From: CAZSVE01 sp964610175 | Lineage (GTDB): Bacteria; Pseudomonadota; Gammaproteobacteria; HK1 | Assembly (NCBI GenBank): GCA_964610175.1 | Contig: CAZSVE010000055.1 | Span: forward strand, 1 to 19,194 | Direction: 5' to 3' | Length of the DNA: 19,194 nt | The notes under the pieces: model-generated | What the model saw: the letters and a program-made list of their open reading frames with translations, nothing else | What the model was told of the DNA's origin: nothing | Database searches by the model: none | Shown here: positions 1 through 7,702 of the stretch, piece by piece | Layout: the number at the start of each line of letters is the position of its first letter | Position numbering within the stretch: position 1 is the stretch's first letter | Made by a program: the position numbers and the translations under genes

Positions 1-2
1 AC

Positions 3-3002
3 CCCATTGCGACAACGGGGAGGGGGTGGCTTTTGCCTCCCCCTTACCCACTAGTGCTCGACAAGCAAGTCGCGTACTGGAAAGAGCAACTCGCCGGCGC
101 GCCGGCGTTATTGGATCTGCCCAGCGACCATCCGCGCCCGCCGGTGCAGCGCTATCGCGGGGCGAGCCTCTCCTTTTCGCTCCCCGATGAACTGACCGCC
201 CAATTGAAGGATTTCAGTCAACGGACCGGTGCCACCCTCTTCATGACGCTCTGGTCCGCCTTTGCCGTGCTGATGGCCCGTTACAGTGGCCGGGACGACA
301 TCGTCATCGGTTCCCCCATCGCCGGCCGCACCCGCACCGAGACGGAATCCCTCATCGGCTTCTTTATCAATACCCTGGCATTGCGCCTCGATCTCGGCGA
401 AAACCCCAGCTTCGAGGCGGTCCTGCAACAAGCCAAAGGCGTTACGCTGGAGGCACATGCCCACCAGGACATTCCTTTCGAGCACCTGGTAGAGGTATTG
501 CAACCGCCGCGCAACCTCGGCCATGCGCCGCTCTTCCAGGTGCTGTTCGTGTTGCAGAACGCCCCCCTGCCGGACCTCGAACTACCCGGATTGGAGCTTA
601 CCCTGCTGGAGTTGGAAGCCGTTACCGCCAAATTCGATGTCACCCTGGAATTCAGGGAAACCGCCGCCGGGTTCACGGGTCGCCTGGAATACGACACCGA
701 TCTCTTCGAGCGGGCCACCATGGAGCGCCTCGTCGGCCACCTGCGAACCTTGCTGCAAGGCATCGTCGCCGCCCCGGATACGCCCATCCATGAACTGCCC
801 CTGCTCACCGAGGCCGAGCGGCGGCAATTCCTCGCCTGGAACGACACCGCCGTCGAGTATCCCCGCGACAAGACCATTATCGATCTCTTCGAGGAACAGG
901 TGGAAAAGACACCGGACGCCGTGGCGGTGGTGTTTCCCTCGACGGGCTCGGGACAAGGCGAGGATGAAGAAGTCGGCTACGGGGAACTGAATGCCCGCGC
1001 CAATCGGCTGGCCCATCGGCTGCGGGCATTGGGGGTAGGGCCGGAGGTGCTGGTGGGGCTCTTTGTGGAGCGTTCGGTGGAGATGGTGGTGGGCCTGCTG
1101 GCCATTCTCAAGGCCGGTGGCGCCTATGTGCCCCTGGACCCGGAATACCCCACCGAGCGGCTGGCGTTCATGGCCGAGGATGCGGAACTGAAGATATTAC
1201 TGTGCCATGGGAGGACACGAGATCGGATCCCGGACTGCACGGCACGGATCCTGGACATGGATGCCGAGGCAGCAACGATTGCCGGAGACAGCGTGGACAA
1301 TCCCGCGCCGCTTACCGGGCCGGAGAATCTTGCCTATGTGATCTATACCTCCGGGAGTACCGGAGAACCGAAAGGCGTTACGATTGAACATCGCAGTACT
1401 GTGGCCCTGATCCACTGGAGCCAGTCTCGATACTCTTTGAAAGAACTATCCGGTGTTTTGGCCGCAATTTCTGTTTGTTTCGACCTCTCGGTCTACGAGA
1501 TATTTCTACCTCTCTCGGTTGGGGGGATGATCATTCTCGTTGAAGATACGCTTGCCCTACCCAATATCGAAACCCGTAACCGGGTAACCCTTATCAATAC
1601 CGTTCCGTCAGCCATAAAAGGGCTTCTCAATAGTAGTGGAATACCCGCTTCCGTAAGGACCATCAATCTTGCGGGGGAACCCCTCTCTCAAAATGTCGTG
1701 GAGAAACTCTATGGATTAATGACCGTTCAGAAGGTCTACGATCTCTATGGCCCTTCCGAGGATACAACCTATTCGACTTGTGCCCTTCGCCAACAGGGTA
1801 GTTTTCCGACCATCGGCCATCCGATTTCCAACACACAGACCTACATTCTTGATGGGTGTATGCAGCCCGTTCCCATCGGCATCCCCGGCGAACTCCACAT
1901 CGGCGGCGCGGGCGTCGCCCGCGGCTACCTGAACCGTCCGGAACTCACCGCCGAGAAATTCATTCCCAACCCCTTCAGCGAAGGGCCCGGTGCCCGCCTG
2001 TATCGCACCGGTGATGCTTGCCGCTGGCTGCCGGACGGCACCATCGAATTTCTGGGTCGCATCGATAACCAGGTCAAGCTTCGGGGATTTCGCATCGAAC
2101 TCGGTGAGATCGAGGCGGCGCTGACGCAGCACCCCGATGTCCAGGAGGCCGTGGTGGTTATCCGAGAGGACGAACCCGGCGACAGGCGCCTCGTTGCCTG
2201 CATCGTCTCCGATCTCATTCCCACCCGAGTCCCTTACGAAAGCGACTGCCGGCTCGAATACCAGGGCGGAACCGCATCCCTGCAAACGGTGGATATCTGC
2301 ACTGCCGGGGCCTTGTTGGCGGGGGATGGTGCTTTCGAAAAGGGCGGGGATGTCCGCCTGCGGATACGGATTCCCGGTGATTCGGAGACCCGCTGGCTTC
2401 GGGGCCGGGTGGCCTATTCGCGGGGGGATACCACCGGCATCGACTTCAAGCTGACCCCGGAGGAGCAGACCCTGATGGAACGGGGCGTTACCCACGAGTT
2501 GGAGGACAAGGGCTTTGTGAACTTCCTGCAGTACTCGCTGCGGGACAAATTGCGCCGGACCCTTCGGGAGAAGCTGCCCGATTACATGGTGCCGTCGGAT
2601 TTCGTGCTGCTGATGTCGCTGCCCCTGACACCCAACGGCAAGGTGGACCGCCGCGCCTTGTCGGAGCGGCCCATCCGTGCCCTGCAACTGCCGGAAGAGG
2701 ACTTCGTCCCGCCTCGGACGGCCGACGAAAAGGCGCTGGCGGCGATCTGGGCCGAGGTGTTGAAGGCCGAGCGTGTGGGTATCCACGACGATTTCTTCGA
2801 GTTGGGCGGCCATTCCCTGCTGGCAGTCACCCTGCTCTCCAGGATAGAAGCGCGATTCGGCAGGCATTTGCCCCTGTCGGTTCTGTTCCAGGGGGCGACG
2901 GTGGCGGAATTGGCCCGGCAACTGGACAACGCGGCGTCCCTCGGGGGGGGTGCCCAAGGCGCCATCGACCCCGATGCCCAAGGGGCCGTCGACCCCTGGT
3001 AG
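3..3002 (+). CDS. Nonribosomal peptide synthetase, C-terminal part: half C - A (with PilZ-like insert) - carrier domain
   Basis: The frame is open to the left edge, so the gene is probably partial. Residues are counted from the TTG at 33. Residues 9-255 match only the C-terminal half of a condensation domain; the HHxxxDG half is absent. The adenylation domain runs from about 276 to 875: A3 YTSGSTGEPKGV at 438, A4 FDLSVYEIF at 483, A8 around 676-695, LPDYMVP near 848 and A10 NGKVDRR with K870. The pocket residues D484, L485, Y488, N522, N545, A547, L571, T579, Y580 and K870 read DLYNNALTYK, close to the alanine code I recall for McyA (DLFNNALTYK), so alanine is a tentative substrate. Residues about 726-820 are an inserted PilZ-like domain. 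The carrier domain has FFELGGHS with the phosphopantetheine serine S928. No epimerase domain is present. The frame ends just before an out-of-frame thioesterase. Confidence 0.9.
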   Translation, partial: PIATTGRGWLLPPPYPLVLDKQVAYWKEQLAGAPALLDLPSDHPRPPVQRYRGASLSFSLPDELTAQLKDFSQRTGATLFMTLWSAFAVLMARYSGRDDIVIGSPIAGRTRTETESLIGFFINTLALRLDLGENPSFEAVLQQAKGVTLEAHAHQDIPFEHLVEVLQPPRNLGHAPLFQVLFVLQNAPLPDLELPGLELTLLELEAVTAKFDVTLEFRETAAGFTGRLEYDTDLFERATMERLVGHLRTLLQGIVAAPDTPIHELPLLTEAERRQFLAWNDTAVEYPRDKTIIDLFEEQVEKTPDAVAVVFPSTGSGQGEDEEVGYGELNARANRLAHRLRALGVGPEVLVGLFVERSVEMVVGLLAILKAGGAYVPLDPEYPTERLAFMAEDAELKILLCHGRTRDRIPDCTARILDMDAEAATIAGDSVDNPAPLTGPENLAYVIYTSGSTGEPKGVTIEHRSTVALIHWSQSRYSLKELSGVLAAISVCFDLSVYEIFLPLSVGGMIILVEDTLALPNIETRNRVTLINTVPSAIKGLLNSSGIPASVRTINLAGEPLSQNVVEKLYGLMTVQKVYDLYGPSEDTTYSTCALRQQGSFPTIGHPISNTQTYILDGCMQPVPIGIPGELHIGGAGVARGYLNRPELTAEKFIPNPFSEGPGARLYRTGDACRWLPDGTIEFLGRIDNQVKLRGFRIELGEIEAALTQHPDVQEAVVVIREDEPGDRRLVACIVSDLIPTRVPYESDCRLEYQGGTASLQTVDICTAGALLAGDGAFEKGGDVRLRIRIPGDSETRWLRGRVAYSRGDTTGIDFKLTPEEQTLMERGVTHELEDKGFVNFLQYSLRDKLRRTLREKLPDYMVPSDFVLLMSLPLTPNGKVDRRALSERPIRALQLPEEDFVPPRTADEKALAAIWAEVLKAERVGIHDDFFELGGHSLLAVTLLSRIEARFGRHLPLSVLFQGATVAELARQLDNAASLGGGAQGAIDPDAQGAVDPW
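2202..2490 (+). other. PilZ-like domain inserted in the NRPS adenylation domain
   Basis: Residues 726-820 of the synthetase interrupt the normal run from 'DEPGDRRLVA' to 'LREKLPDYMVP', which in most adenylation domains are 25-30 residues apart. The insert has the PilZ order: TRVPYESDCRLEY, then TVDICTAGALL, then a charged strand DVRLRIRIPG, then WLRGRVAYSRG and TGIDFKLTPEE. The second c-di-GMP motif, usually D/N-x-S-x-x-G, is D754-I-C756-T-A-G759 here, with Cys for Ser. The RxxxR motif is incomplete, with R732 present and L728 at the first Arg position. The place, between A8 and A9, is where methyltransferase domains are known to be inserted in other synthetases. The fold assignment is by eye; c-di-GMP binding is uncertain because both motifs are altered. 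Confidence 0.72.
2952..2999 (+). repeat. Two tandem 24-bp units in the linker between carrier and thioesterase domains
   Basis: Units 2952-2975 and 2976-2999 differ at only a few positions and encode AQGAIDPD and AQGAVDPW. They follow a run of eight G (2943-2950) and end in the C4 run where the reading frame is lost. Confidence 0.85.
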
Positions 3003-3826
3003 CCATCCGGGCAGGTGGCGCGCGGCTACCCTTTTTCTGTCTCCCCGGCGCCGGTGGCAATGTGCTCTATCTCCATGCGCTGGCCGGCGCCCTGGGCGAC
3101 GAGCAACCCTTCTACGGCCTCCAGATGGTGGGGCTGGATGGCGAAAGCGAGCCGGATACCCGGGTCGAGGCCATGGCCGCGCGCTATATCCGGGAGATCC
3201 GAACCGTGCAGGCCGACGGGCCCTATCTCCTCGGTGGACATTCCCTCGGTGGCTGGGTGGCCCTGGAGATGGCGAAACAGTTGCGGCAAGAGGGCGAGCA
3301 GGTGGCGCGGCTCGCCATCTTCGACACCACGGTGCCTTTCGGGTAAGCCATCGGCGTGGATTGGCATGATCCAGACTGGATCATCGATATCGCCCACATC
3401 GCAGGGCGCCTGCTGGGAAGGGAGCTGGTATTTCCCGAGGCGGAATTTCGGCGCCTGGATAGCGAGGCGCAATTCGGCCATCTGCGTGACCTGTTGGCGC
3501 AAGGCGGTTGGCCGATATCCAGTAGGCAACTCGAGGCCCTGGTGGGGATCTTCAAGGCCAATTGCCAGATGGATTACACGCCGCAGGATATCCCGGCGAT
3601 ACCCGTCAGCCTCTTCAAGGCCCATGATGTGCCTTCGGCGAGCCGCTCCGGGGCGCAAATGGCGGCCTTCAGTCGGCCGCTGAAGGCAGATCCCACTTGG
3701 GGTTGGGGACGGTACGCGGCAGGTCCCGTGGATCTCCATGAGGTCCCCGGCGATCACTATACGATGATGAGCCACCCGAATGTGGAGGTGTTGGCGGAAA
3801 GGCTGCGGGGGCGTTTGGTTACCTGA
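2993..3826 (+). pseudogene. NRPS type I thioesterase domain, separated by a frameshift and broken by a stop
   Basis: In the frame of 3002, translation gives LVAIRAGGARLPFFCLPGAG, a normal start for an NRPS thioesterase, followed by GGHSLGGW with the nucleophile serine (about 3241). FKAHD (about 3616) would be the acid and PGDHYTMM (about 3750) supplies the catalytic histidine. This is the release domain that belongs at the C terminus of the synthetase. It is out of frame with the carrier domain: one more C in the C4 run at 2993-2996 would fuse them. A second lesion, TAA at 3344-3346, splits the domain after DTTVPFG, and homology resumes at once with AIGVDWHDPDW; one base change from CAA would explain it. 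No start or ribosome site suggests a separate gene. It ends at TGA 3824-3826. A sequencing error could explain the frameshift but less easily both lesions. Confidence 0.85.
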
Positions 3827-3930
3827 CCCGGCCTGGCCGGAACCGACAATCAGGAGAATCTGCCGGGAACAAGGCTTTTCGTGCCCGGAGATCGCCACGC
3901 CAATCGAACCGATGGGAGTTGGGAACCCTA

Positions 3931-3955
3931 GCGAAGCTGAGCGGAAAATAAACAA
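3931..3955 (+). repeat. Dispersed repeat, short truncated copy
   Basis: GCGAAGCTGAGCGGAAAATA and the next five bases match the distal end of the longer copy at 4040-4066, with a few differences. It is immediately followed by the start of that longer copy, so the two lie head to tail. Confidence 0.6.
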
Positions 3956-4066
3956 CTAGCGAAGCTTCGCCTCGAACCGATGAAGCATGATTCGGTATTG
4001 GTAGAGCAAAATCAGCATTTTGTAAAACTTGGCCCATTTGCGAAGATGAGCGGGAAAACAAACAAA
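3956..4066 (+). repeat. Dispersed repeat, near full-length copy (+ orientation)
   Basis: The unit starts with CTAGCGAAGCTTCGCC, containing the 12-bp palindrome GCGAAGCTTCGC. It continues through CTCGAACCGATGAAGCATGA and ends with GCGAAGATGAGCGGGAAAAC and AAACAAA. The reverse complement of 5287-5410 follows the same order with moderate divergence, so this is a mobile or formerly mobile short element (MITE- or REP-like). It encodes nothing recognisable. Confidence 0.7.
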
Positions 4067-4208
4067 TTAATGGGTGAAATCTTGAGAGACCTTTGGGCGA
4101 GTCAAGGACGATATCGCCAGGGAGAACCATTACAGTTTGGATGCGTTGGTTTCGTATCTACGGTCCAAATCAGGGAGAATCCTCTTCCAGGAAGGTGAAA
4201 TGGAATCG

Positions 4209-4270
4209 TTTGTTTATTTCCCGCTCATCTTCGCGAATAAGTCGAGTTTTACGAAACGATAATTTTTCGA
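4209..4270 (-). repeat. Dispersed repeat, partial copy (- orientation)
   Basis: The stretch from TTTATTTCCCGCTCATCTTC through AGTCGAGTTTTACGAAACGA and TAATTTTTC is almost identical to 5287-5347 on the same strand and is inverted relative to 3956-4066. Beyond about 4270 the match fades. Confidence 0.7.
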
Positions 4271-4360
4271 GGAGGCAATTTTTCAGGCATTCTGTCGTTA
4301 TTCGAGCTGTTTGATTTGGAGAGAATCCCATAATTGGTAATATTCGACATCTCGACAATC

Positions 4361-4498
4361 ATGACAAATGCCAAAATCACCGAGAAACGACCCTGGTCCG
4401 ATGACGAGGAAAGGGAAATCATCGAAGAATTGGAAAAGGCGCTCGAGGAAGGGACGTTGCTTTCACAGTCGACACCCGAACGCGGGACGGAACCATGA
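4361..4498 (+). CDS. Small acidic/charged protein of unknown function (45 aa)
   Basis: The frame reads MTNAKITEKRPWSDDEE, followed by a charged helix EREIIEELEKALEEG and a short tail ending at TGA 4496-4498. I do not recognise the family with confidence. The 'KRPWSDDEE' start followed by an acidic helix recalls small antitoxin-like or regulatory proteins, but this is only a resemblance. There is no convincing ribosome-binding site. It lies between the repeat cluster and an addiction-module antitoxin 49 bases downstream. It could be the remains of a longer gene, since the whole neighbourhood is decayed. Confidence 0.35.
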   Translation: MTNAKITEKRPWSDDEEREIIEELEKALEEGTLLSQSTPERGTEP

Positions 4499-4547
4499 GC
4501 CTTTGCATGTTTCACGACATACCTACCGAAAAGCGGAGAATCCATAC

Positions 4548-4790
4548 ATGACAACAGTAACCGCGGATGAAATACTGGGTAATGCCCTCAAACAACCCGA
4601 ACTCGATCGAGCACGTATTGCACAGGTCCTCATTGCCAGCCTGGATACTCCCGTCGATAGAGAAAACGATTTGGCTTGGGAACAGGAAATAAACAAACGT
4701 CTACGCGAGATCGATACGGGAGCCGTTACGTGCACCCCCTGGGAAGAGGCTAGAGAGCAACTCTACCGGAACGCCCATGTTCAGCGTTGA
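4548..4790 (+). CDS. Addiction-module antitoxin (putative addiction module component family)
   Basis: This 80-residue protein (MTTVTADEILGNAL...) matches the small antitoxin family usually paired with ParE/RelE toxins: an N-terminal helical part with ARIAQVLIASLD, a linker, then AWEQEINKRLREIDTGAV and PWEEAREQL near the C terminus. In such families the antitoxin neutralises the toxin and represses the operon. The ATG at 4548 was chosen because GGAG at 4535-4538 lies nine bases upstream and homology begins there. The gene overlaps the toxin ATG at 4777 by 14 bases, the usual translational coupling. The toxin partner is frameshifted, so the antitoxin may now serve no purpose, or may act on a related toxin elsewhere. 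Confidence 0.8.
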   Translation: MTTVTADEILGNALKQPELDRARIAQVLIASLDTPVDRENDLAWEQEINKRLREIDTGAVTCTPWEEAREQLYRNAHVQR

Positions 4791-5090
4791 GATACATCCT
4801 GCTGTTTACGCCGAACTGGAGTACTCACGCGCATGGTACGAAGAACGCGCCGATACTCTTGGAATCCAATTTCTCGACGAAGTAAACAAAGCAATCGAGA
4901 TTGTTCGCGAATCACCGTTGATGTGGCCCCGTGATAAAGACCACGATATCCTGTTCACCGATTTCCATACGCCGTGATCTATCGGGTTAAGGTGCGAACC
5001 ATCCAAGTCGTCGCCATAATGCATTTACGACGCCACCCGGATTACTGGCGAGGGAGGATGGCGTATTGGAACAGCGACGACAAACGATAG
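4777..5090 (+). pseudogene. ParE/RelE-type toxin, frameshifted
   Basis: The first part, from ATG 4777, reads MFSVEIHPAVYAELEYSRAW followed by YEERADTLGIQFLDEV, a normal ParE-like start. The frame closes early at TGA 4975-4977. Near 4950 homology moves to the frame of 4959 with RFPYAVIYRVKVRTIQVVAI and MHLRRHPDYW, the conserved C-terminal strands of the family, ending at TAG 5088-5090. A one-base loss around 4940-4958 explains the break. The intact fold would be about 100 residues, as in the related toxin at 12574-12864. The truncated product lacks the C-terminal strands and should be non-toxic. Confidence 0.8.
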
Positions 5091-5093
5091 CCA

Positions 5094-5290
5094 ATGGATA
5101 GCGCAATACCCTTACAGGCCAAAGGACTAAAAAAGGCCTTCGGCGCCAGATCGTCCTGAATCGATTGGATCTCGAACTGCGCCAAGGCGAAGTCGTCCTG
5201 CTGTGCGATGAAAACGGTTCCGGCAAGACCATCCCTGCTCAACATCCTTACCGGCAACCTGGAACCCGATGCCGGGACTCTCCATATTTT
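5094..5290 (+). pseudogene. ABC transporter ATP-binding protein, N-terminal remnant
   Basis: Three consecutive frames give a single ABC-ATPase N terminus. ATG 5094 gives MDSAIPLQAKGLKKAFGA until TGA 5157. The frame of 5165 gives LDLELRQGEVVLLC followed by DENGSGKT (Walker A, first glycine replaced by aspartate). From about 5235 the original frame returns with LLNILTGNLEPDAGTLHIF. Translation then runs into a dispersed-repeat copy starting at 5287. The rest of the gene (Q-loop, signature motif, Walker B) is absent. With two frameshifts, a damaged P-loop and a missing 3' part it cannot be functional. It lies 3 bases after the broken toxin. Confidence 0.8.
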
Positions 5291-5410
5291 TTTATTTCCC
5301 GCTCATCTTCGCCAATAAGTCGAGTTTTACGAAACGATAATTTTTCTGAAGAGCCATTTTGCTCTGCTAATACCAAATCATGCTTCATGGGTTCGAGGCA
5401 AAGCTTCGCC
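5287..5410 (-). repeat. Dispersed repeat, near full-length copy (- orientation) at an ABC-gene breakpoint
   Basis: This is the reverse-complement counterpart of 3956-4066. On the minus strand it starts with the imperfect palindrome GCGAAGCTTTGC (5398-5409), continues with GAACCCATGAAGCATGATTT and a divergent middle part, and ends with GCGAAGATGAGCGGGAAATA. Its outer edge coincides with the point where the ABC-ATPase remnant stops. Confidence 0.72.
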
Positions 5411-5423
5411 GGGGGGTTCAATC

Positions 5424-7698
5424 ATGATCGAACGGTATGGCCACTGGGTCATCGACAGGCGTTACTGGATTGTTCTGGTGACCTTTTTGTTGGTGGGCCT
5501 GACCACGCTGGGTTTTCCGCTGAAGTTCGATGCCGACTACCGGGTATTCTTCAGCGAGGATAATCCGGAACTCCTCGACTACGAGAGGCTCCAAAATACC
5601 TATAGCAAGGATGACAGTGTGCTCATCGTCCTGGCCGCCCAGGGATGGGGAGATCTTCACTCGCAAGACCTTGATGGCCGTGCAATGGCTGACAAAGGAG
5701 GCCTGGCAGATCCCCTATTCCCTGCGCATCGATTCCATCACCAATTTCCAATACTGTCATGCCGATGGGGATGACGTCATCATCGGGGACCTGATTCCCG
5801 ATGCCGCAAGGCTCTCCGAGGCCGATGTCGCCCGCGCCAGGAAAATCTCCCTCGATGAACCCTCCCTGGTGAACAACCTCATCTCGCCCACTGCCCACGT
5901 CACCGGCATCGATGTCACTATCCAGTTACCGGACAAGGCACTCGATCGAGGGGTGCCGGAAGTGGTGAAGTTCATCCGCGAACTGGAACGTGGCTTCGTC
6001 GCCAGGTATCCCGATATCGAGGTATACCTCACCGGGACCGTGGTTTTCAATAATGCCTTCCCGGAGGCATCGAAACGGGATATGGCCACCTTGATTCCAA
6101 TCATGTTCCTGGTGATCGTGGCAGCGTTGTGGCGAGCGCTGCGCTTTATTTCCGGTGTTTTTTCCACCATTTTGGTCATCGGCTTTTCCATTGTCGGGAG
6201 CCTGGGGTTGGCCGGATCCATGGGCATCTCTCTGACAGGGGTCTCGAATGTGGCGCCCATCGTGATCTTGACCATAGCCGTCGCCGACGGTGTCCATATT
6301 CTAACGACGCTACGGTTGCAGGCTGGAAGAGGAAAACACGCGGCTATCGTGGAGACCCTGCGCATTAATCTTCAGCCCATCTCTCTGACCAGCTTGACCA
6401 CGGCAATCGGCTTTTTGGGCGTGAATTTCAGTGGTGCTCCTCCTTTTCGGGACTTGGGCAATATCGTGGCGATGGGTGTCATCATTGCCTTCGTCTTGTC
6501 CATTACTTTCTTACCTGCCCTCATGGCGATATTACCCTTGCCCGATGCAGTTTCCGCAAATACGACGCGGGCAATGAATCGACTCGGTGAATTCGTCGTA
6601 AAAAGATACCGTGTCCTCATCATGGACCATGACGGGAACGGCCCTGGTACTGATCGCTTTTCTGCCACGCAACGAGGTCAACAATGCATTTTTGGAATAT
6701 TTCGATGAAACCTTCGATTTTCGCATCGCAACCGAGTTCACGGCGGATAATCTTACCGGTCCGTATAGGATCTATTATGGATTGAGTGCCGGTGAGCCGG
6801 ATGGCATCAATAGCCCCGGGTTCCTGCGCAAAGTGGAGGCATTCGCCGATTGGTATCGGAGTCAGCCCGAGGTCGTGCATGTCGACAGCATTGTCGATAC
6901 CTTGAAGCGATTGAACCGCAACATGCATGGCGATGATCCGGCCTGGTACCATCTACCGGATCGACGAGAATTGGTCGCTCAGTACCTGTTACTGTATGAG
7001 ATGTCCCTGCCCTATGGGTTGGATCTCAATAACCGGATCAACGTAGACAAATCGGCCACCCGCCTGAAAGTTACCCTGAAAGGATTGTCGGACAAGGAAA
7101 TACTGGCCTTGGAAGGGCGCGCCCAACACTGGCTGGCGGAAAACGCCCCGGTTTCCATGCGGGTTTCGGGAACAAGCAGTACGGTGATGTTCGCCTATCT
7201 CAATCTTCGTAACCTCGAGGGTCTGCTGTTCGGTGCCGTACTTGCCCTGGTCCTGATCTCCATTATCCTCATAATCGCGCTGCGTTCGCTGAAATTCGGA
7301 TTGATCAGCCTGATCCCCAACCTGCTACCCGTGGCCATGGCCTTCGGGGTGTGGGGTATCCTCGTCGGTGAGGTCAATTTAGTGCTATCCGGGGTAGCGG
7401 TCATCACGATAGGTATCGTGGTGGATGACACCATTCATTTCCTGAGCAAATACTTGCGGGCTGGCCGGGAACGAGATCTCGCACCCCCCGGATGCGGTAC
7501 GCGACGCCTTTCGTGGTGTCGGCATGGCGTTATGGGTAACCTCGGTGGTACTGGCAGCCGGTTTTTCGGTCCTTGGCCTATCCGACTCTTCGTATCAACG
7601 CCAGCATGGGCATCATGACGACCGTGACCATTGCCTTGGCTTTGATCACCGACTTTTTTCTGTTGCCGCCCTTGTTGATGAAAATCGATAACGAATGA
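5424..7698 (+). pseudogene. RND superfamily (MMPL/Patched-like) exporter, four frame changes
   Basis: Joined frames make one exporter of about 750 residues. The N-terminal membrane segment is WIVLVTFLLVGLTTLGF, followed by a large extracytoplasmic loop. A membrane bundle around 6090-6530 carries IAVADGVHILTTLR and LTTAIGFLGV. A second loop follows, and a second bundle lies around 7195-7690 with IGIVVDDTIHFLSKYLRA and TVTIALALITDFF. This duplicated layout is typical of the family, which moves lipids or hydrophobic molecules using proton motive force. The frame changes near 5642 (extra G), near 6625, near 7480 (beside a C6 run) and near 7590. The end is TGA 7696-7698. Reading stops after each shift, so no long product is expected unless these are sequencing errors. 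The ATG at 5424 follows a repeat copy by 13 bases, so its native promoter may be lost. Confidence 0.85.
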
Positions 7699-7702
7699 AT
7701 CC

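Larger units (their letters stand above)
3827..4360. other. Intergenic region made largely of dispersed-repeat copies
   Basis: No gene was recognised in these 534 bases. They hold three copies or partial copies of a short repeat (3931-3955, 3956-4066, 4209-4270), listed separately. TCGAACCGATG occurs twice (3904-3914 and 3972-3982). Variants of an 'aatcagggagaatc' word occur near 3846 and 4166. The stretch between the oppositely oriented copies (4067-4208) has open frames but no recognisable product. Confidence 0.6.

Noticed and set aside
33..35. TTG at 33 as the true NRPS start
   Set aside because: It would begin in the middle of a condensation domain with no ribosome site; the frame is open to the window edge, so the gene is more likely partial.
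108..877. Long open frames on the minus strand inside the NRPS
   Set aside because: They are shadows of a GC-rich coding strand, with arginine/serine-rich translations and no motifs.
1716..2981. 421-codon minus-strand frame in the NRPS
   Set aside because: The plus strand encodes clear adenylation, PilZ-like and carrier motifs here; the minus translation has none and no start signals.
3062..3346. Free-standing type II thioesterase starting at GTG 3062
   Set aside because: In the same frame homology starts upstream at LVAIRAGGARLPFF, and the frame ends inside the fold. A split terminal domain explains it better.
3830..3842. CCGGCC/GGCCGG inverted repeat as an NRPS terminator
   Set aside because: The loop would be too short and no T run follows; GC-rich sequence alone can explain it.
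3931..5410. CRISPR array
   Set aside because: Copies differ in orientation, length and spacing and no regular spacers exist.
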